From Manis javanica (lineage: Eukaryota > Chordata > Mammalia > Pholidota > Manidae), in assembly GCF_040802235.1 (NCBI RefSeq), contig NC_133166.1, positions 3,658,001 to 3,722,000 of the forward strand: a DNA stretch of 64,000 bases. Reading direction: 5' to 3'. The position numbers and the translations under genes were made by a program. The notes under the pieces were generated by a model. That model ran no database searches. It was not told the origin of the DNA and was given only the letters and a program-made list of their open reading frames with translations. This document shows, one piece after another, positions 61,334-64,000 of this stretch (position 1 is the stretch's first letter; each line of letters begins with the position of its first letter).

Positions 61334-62284
61334 TTAAGAAAGTAGTTTTTCAAAAGGTAATTTTGATCTCAACACTTTCTTGAGGGCTCCTTTCACATCC
61401 TTGTTCCTCAGGCTGTAGATCAGGGGATTCAGCATGGGAATCACGATAGTGTAGAACACAGTGGTCACTTTGTCAGTGTCCATACTGTTGCCGGAACGGG
61501 GCCGGCAATACATGAAAAGGATTGTTCCATGGAAGACAGCAATGGCAGTGAAGTGGGAGGCACAGGTGGAGAAGGCTTTGCGCCTTCCCTGGGCGGAGCG
61601 CATCCTCAGGATGGTGATGAGAATAAACAAGTAGGAGGTGAAGATGATCGTGATGGTGATAATCTCATTGCTAGTGGCCACAATGTATAGCAGCATCTCA
61701 TTCAGAGAGACATCAGAGCAAGCAAGAGACAAGAGGGGGAGTAGATCACAAAAGAAGTGGTTAATCACATTCGATCGATAGGATGGGATCTGAAGAGCTA
61801 AGCACAAGTGAATCAGAGTACACACAGTCCCACACAGGTAACAACCAAACACCAGCACCACACAGAGATGCCGGGACATGGTGACCATGTACAGCAGTGG
61901 GTTACTGATGGCCACAAAGCGGTCATAGGCCATCACAGCCAGCAGGAAGACCTCAGTGATGGCATAGGAACCAAATAAGTAGAACTGCACCATGCATCCC
62001 AGAAAGGAGATGGTTTTGTCCTCACTGATAATATTGGACAACATCTTTGGCACAATGATTGTGGAGTAGCAGAAATCCACAAAGGACAAATGGCTGAGGA
62101 AAATATACATGGGTGTGTGAAGTTCAGAGCTGACCTGAATCAATGCAATCATGCCCAGGTTGCCCAAAACTGTGACTCCGTAGATCAGAAGGAACAGCAT
62201 GAAAAGAAAGGCTCTCAGCTCAGGGGCGTCTGTTAGTCCGAGAAGAAGGAACTCTGCCACAGAAGAGCAGTTCTCCGTGCCCAT
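61334..62284 (-). CDS. OR5L-like olfactory receptor, unit C, intact frame
   Basis: 316 residues from the ATG at 62282-62284 to TAA after FEKLLS. The same landmarks as the unit B copy are present (NCS at 5, GN 41-42, C97, MAYDR 118-122, [21 protein letters not shown]). It is the most diverged open copy. PMYFFLS reads PMYIFLS; TM3 reads [10 protein letters not shown] where B has [15 protein letters not shown] reads AISNP, replacing the conserved cysteine after MAYDR; and loop 2 has Q165. Upstream, two base changes relative to A and B create ATG-TGG-TAG just before the main ATG, and the splice acceptor is altered. The reading frame is sound; expression may differ. Confidence 0.93.
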   Translation of the reverse strand: MGTENCSSVAEFLLLGLTDAPELRAFLFMLFLLIYGVTVLGNLGMIALIQVSSELHTPMYIFLSHLSFVDFCYSTIIVPKMLSNIISEDKTISFLGCMVQFYLFGSYAITEVFLLAVMAYDRFVAISNPLLYMVTMSRHLCVVLVFGCYLCGTVCTLIHLCLALQIPSYRSNVINHFFCDLLPLLSLACSDVSLNEMLLYIVATSNEIITITIIFTSYLFILITILRMRSAQGRRKAFSTCASHFTAIAVFHGTILFMYCRPRSGNSMDTDKVTTVFYTIVIPMLNPLIYSLRNKDVKGALKKVLRSKLPFEKLLS

Positions 62285-64000
62285 TCCTACCACATGTCAG
62301 GCTTCCGAAAACAAATGATACGTTTTGTGCTTCTTTTAAGACAGAAAAATGGAAAGAAAAACAGATTAACGTGGATGTCAGAAAAATATAAAACTGGTAT
62401 CAAAGAGTGTACTTAAAAGTTATAACAAAGATGGTCAAGGAGATAGAACACCATTGTCAAATAAATGTCTCAGGGGATCCTACAGATCAATACTGACTTA
62501 AGCATCAGCAGGTACCTTAAATGACTCCAACCTTTATCTCTCGTAACACATTGGAATGATCAACTCAGTTTTGTGGTTTAATGTTTTTATAAATGGTTTC
62601 AAAAACACACTTTGCAGCTACACAGAAATTAACTCCTCTGAAAAATGTTAATAACATCTCTCTACAGGGTAACACCTGCTGTGATTTTACAAAATAAATA
62701 CTCTTTATTTTTTTTACTGGACTCTATCAGGACTGTAAATTTGAGGTGCAGTTCTCTATAATTCCACTATTGAGAGTCTGACAATTTTAGGGAGATTGTG
62801 TGGATTACCTAAACTATTTACATTTGGAATTAGGAAAACAGAGAAATGAAATATACACTGATAATGATAATTTTACATATCAAACTAACAAAATGGCTTA
62901 ATCAGTTATAAAAAGGAGGACATGTTAATAAAGATATAGCATATGAAACTTGTATAAATTTTTCCAGAATGCAATTAGCAGTATATATCCAAAGTCTTTA
63001 TGCAGATAATAATGAAAAGTATATAACATTCATTAAGAGATAATTTATTCTTAATAAACTTGATAAAACTGTGAAAAACTATGCCCAGAGTTACATGCAG
63101 CATTGTATATAATATTAGCAATATGAAAATTTATTTATCAAAGATAGAGCAGTTGTTAAAAATGCTGCATCATATAGGAGATAGAAAATTATCATATTTG
63201 ATATTATGTTTTGGAGATGGTAAAAATATTTTTAAAAGGATACCAAATAGCACACTTGGTATATATATGTAACTGTAAATGATATGTACATGCAGATGTA
63301 TGAAATGAATATATATGATATGCATATATTATATAATGACCTTGATTTGGCTTTAAGTGAAAGATTAATCCTTTACCCACATTAGAAAGGATGCAAGTGA
63401 AAATTTTCTTAAGATCTTTCAAGTAGTTGGTTGGGGACAGTGGTTAGGTTTTGTGTTCTATATGGGATCTACCACTGGGAATCTTCCTTAATGAAAAGAC
63501 ATATGGAAGTTGAGGAATTTAATTCTCTATCCTGCCTTCTAGACATCAGGGGCTGCATAACCAGGACTTCATGTACATAAATGCAATGGAAATGGAGTGA
63601 AGAGATTCTGGACTAGAAAGGTAACCTGCTATTTCTCCACATCTCAGTCTAGTTCTAACAAGGTGGGAACAGCACAATCCCAAAGTCATGGTTTGTCATT
63701 ACCTGACCAAAAAACAACAAAAGCACCTCAGTGATTTGCCTTTTTCCTGATTAAAACAGGAAAATCAACTTGAAAAATGTTCTTTCCAGTGTTCTAGACT
63801 GACAATCAGAAACTAGTGTATGGTAAACCCAAATAAATCAATTAGGGGGCCTTCCATGGTCAAAAAATCTATCTTCTAGGGCTGAACTTGTACTGTAAAA
63901 AGGTGGAAAGAGAAGAGAGAGAATGAGAGAGAGAGAGAAAGAGAAGGTCTATCATCTATTACCGTATACTTTCATACATACATCAATGTTTGATGTTACA
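62285..64000. other. Upstream flank of the unit C receptor to the window end
   Basis: AT-rich, parallel to 35828 to about 37650. No gene. The acceptor equivalent to 18007-18008 reads CTGTCTTAAAAG here. A GA-rich tract is at 63911-63945. Confidence 0.55.
62287..62295 (-). promoter_or_regulatory. Two-codon upstream ORF specific to the unit C receptor
   Basis: Minus strand reads ATG TGG TAG GA ATG GGC: a minimal uORF ending two bases before the receptor start. Units A and B read CTG TGG CAG at the same place. Confidence 0.7.

Larger units (their letters stand above)
59491..64000. repeat. Segmental duplication unit C, right block
   Basis: Parallel to 15173-18287 of unit A and 33063 to about 37650 of unit B, starting at 'CCAATGCAGAGACATG', exactly where the L1 3' UTR ends in A and B. 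It contains MIR (59705-59875), a MaLR LTR (60005-60485) and the open OR5L-like gene, and continues to the window edge. Confidence 0.9.

Noticed and set aside
1-64000. tRNA, rRNA or other structural RNA genes
   Set aside because: No cloverleaf or conserved RNA block could be read on either strand; MIR relics are tRNA-derived but decayed.

Overview
The window is mammalian nuclear DNA carrying part of an olfactory-receptor (OR) cluster. The receptors look like family 5, and the commonest type resembles subfamily OR5L, which in human lies in the large cluster on chromosome 11q. The evidence is single-exon seven-helix receptors with the OR signatures (MAYDR at the end of TM3, KAFSTCASH in TM6, [12 protein letters not shown] in TM7), abundant L1 retrotransposons with mammalian ORF1 and ORF2, ancient MIR, MER2 and MER5A relics, and a degraded gammaretrovirus-like provirus. 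I see no Alu, rodent B1/B2, BovB or tRNA-Lys carnivore SINE. That fits a non-primate, non-rodent placental mammal with little SINE activity; pangolin is a weak guess only.

Layout. 1-1765: 3' part of an old provirus (integrase tail, env, partial LTR). 1765-4235: old repeats. About 4235-18287 (unit A), 24291 to about 37700 (unit B) and 42030-47657 plus 59491-64000 (unit C, split) are copies of one segmental duplication. Each unit carries a dead OR5L-like pseudogene, about 10 kb of repeats, then an open OR5L-like gene, both on the minus strand. Units A and C also keep an older OR relic further left. A nearly complete L1 (18458-24290) lies exactly between units A and B. A 3'-truncated antisense L1 (39862-42022) abuts unit C. 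Unit C is opened inside an L1 ORF2 by 11.8 kb holding two other family-5-like receptors, at 48889-49893 (+) and 54437-55369 (-).

Coding content. Four receptors have complete frames (16982-17956, 34877-35827, 54437-55369, 61334-62284). A fifth (48889-49893) is open throughout but has ATA where the ATG should be. Three OR5L-like pseudogenes share three ancestral lesions and carry private later ones, so they were dead before the block was copied. Receptor genes are expressed singly in olfactory neurons; nothing here suggests an operon-like or multi-gene system. Intact mobile-element coding is limited to one L1 ORF1 (19359-20249); its ORF2 is broken in several places.

I found no new biochemical system. 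The points worth a second look are structural: L1s sitting on duplication breakpoints, start-codon loss in one receptor, a C-terminal extension from a one-base insertion in another, a two-codon upstream ORF and altered splice acceptor in a third, and independent coiled-coil duplications in two L1 ORF1s. Repeat family names come from recognising consensus features by eye, and similarity levels were not computed.
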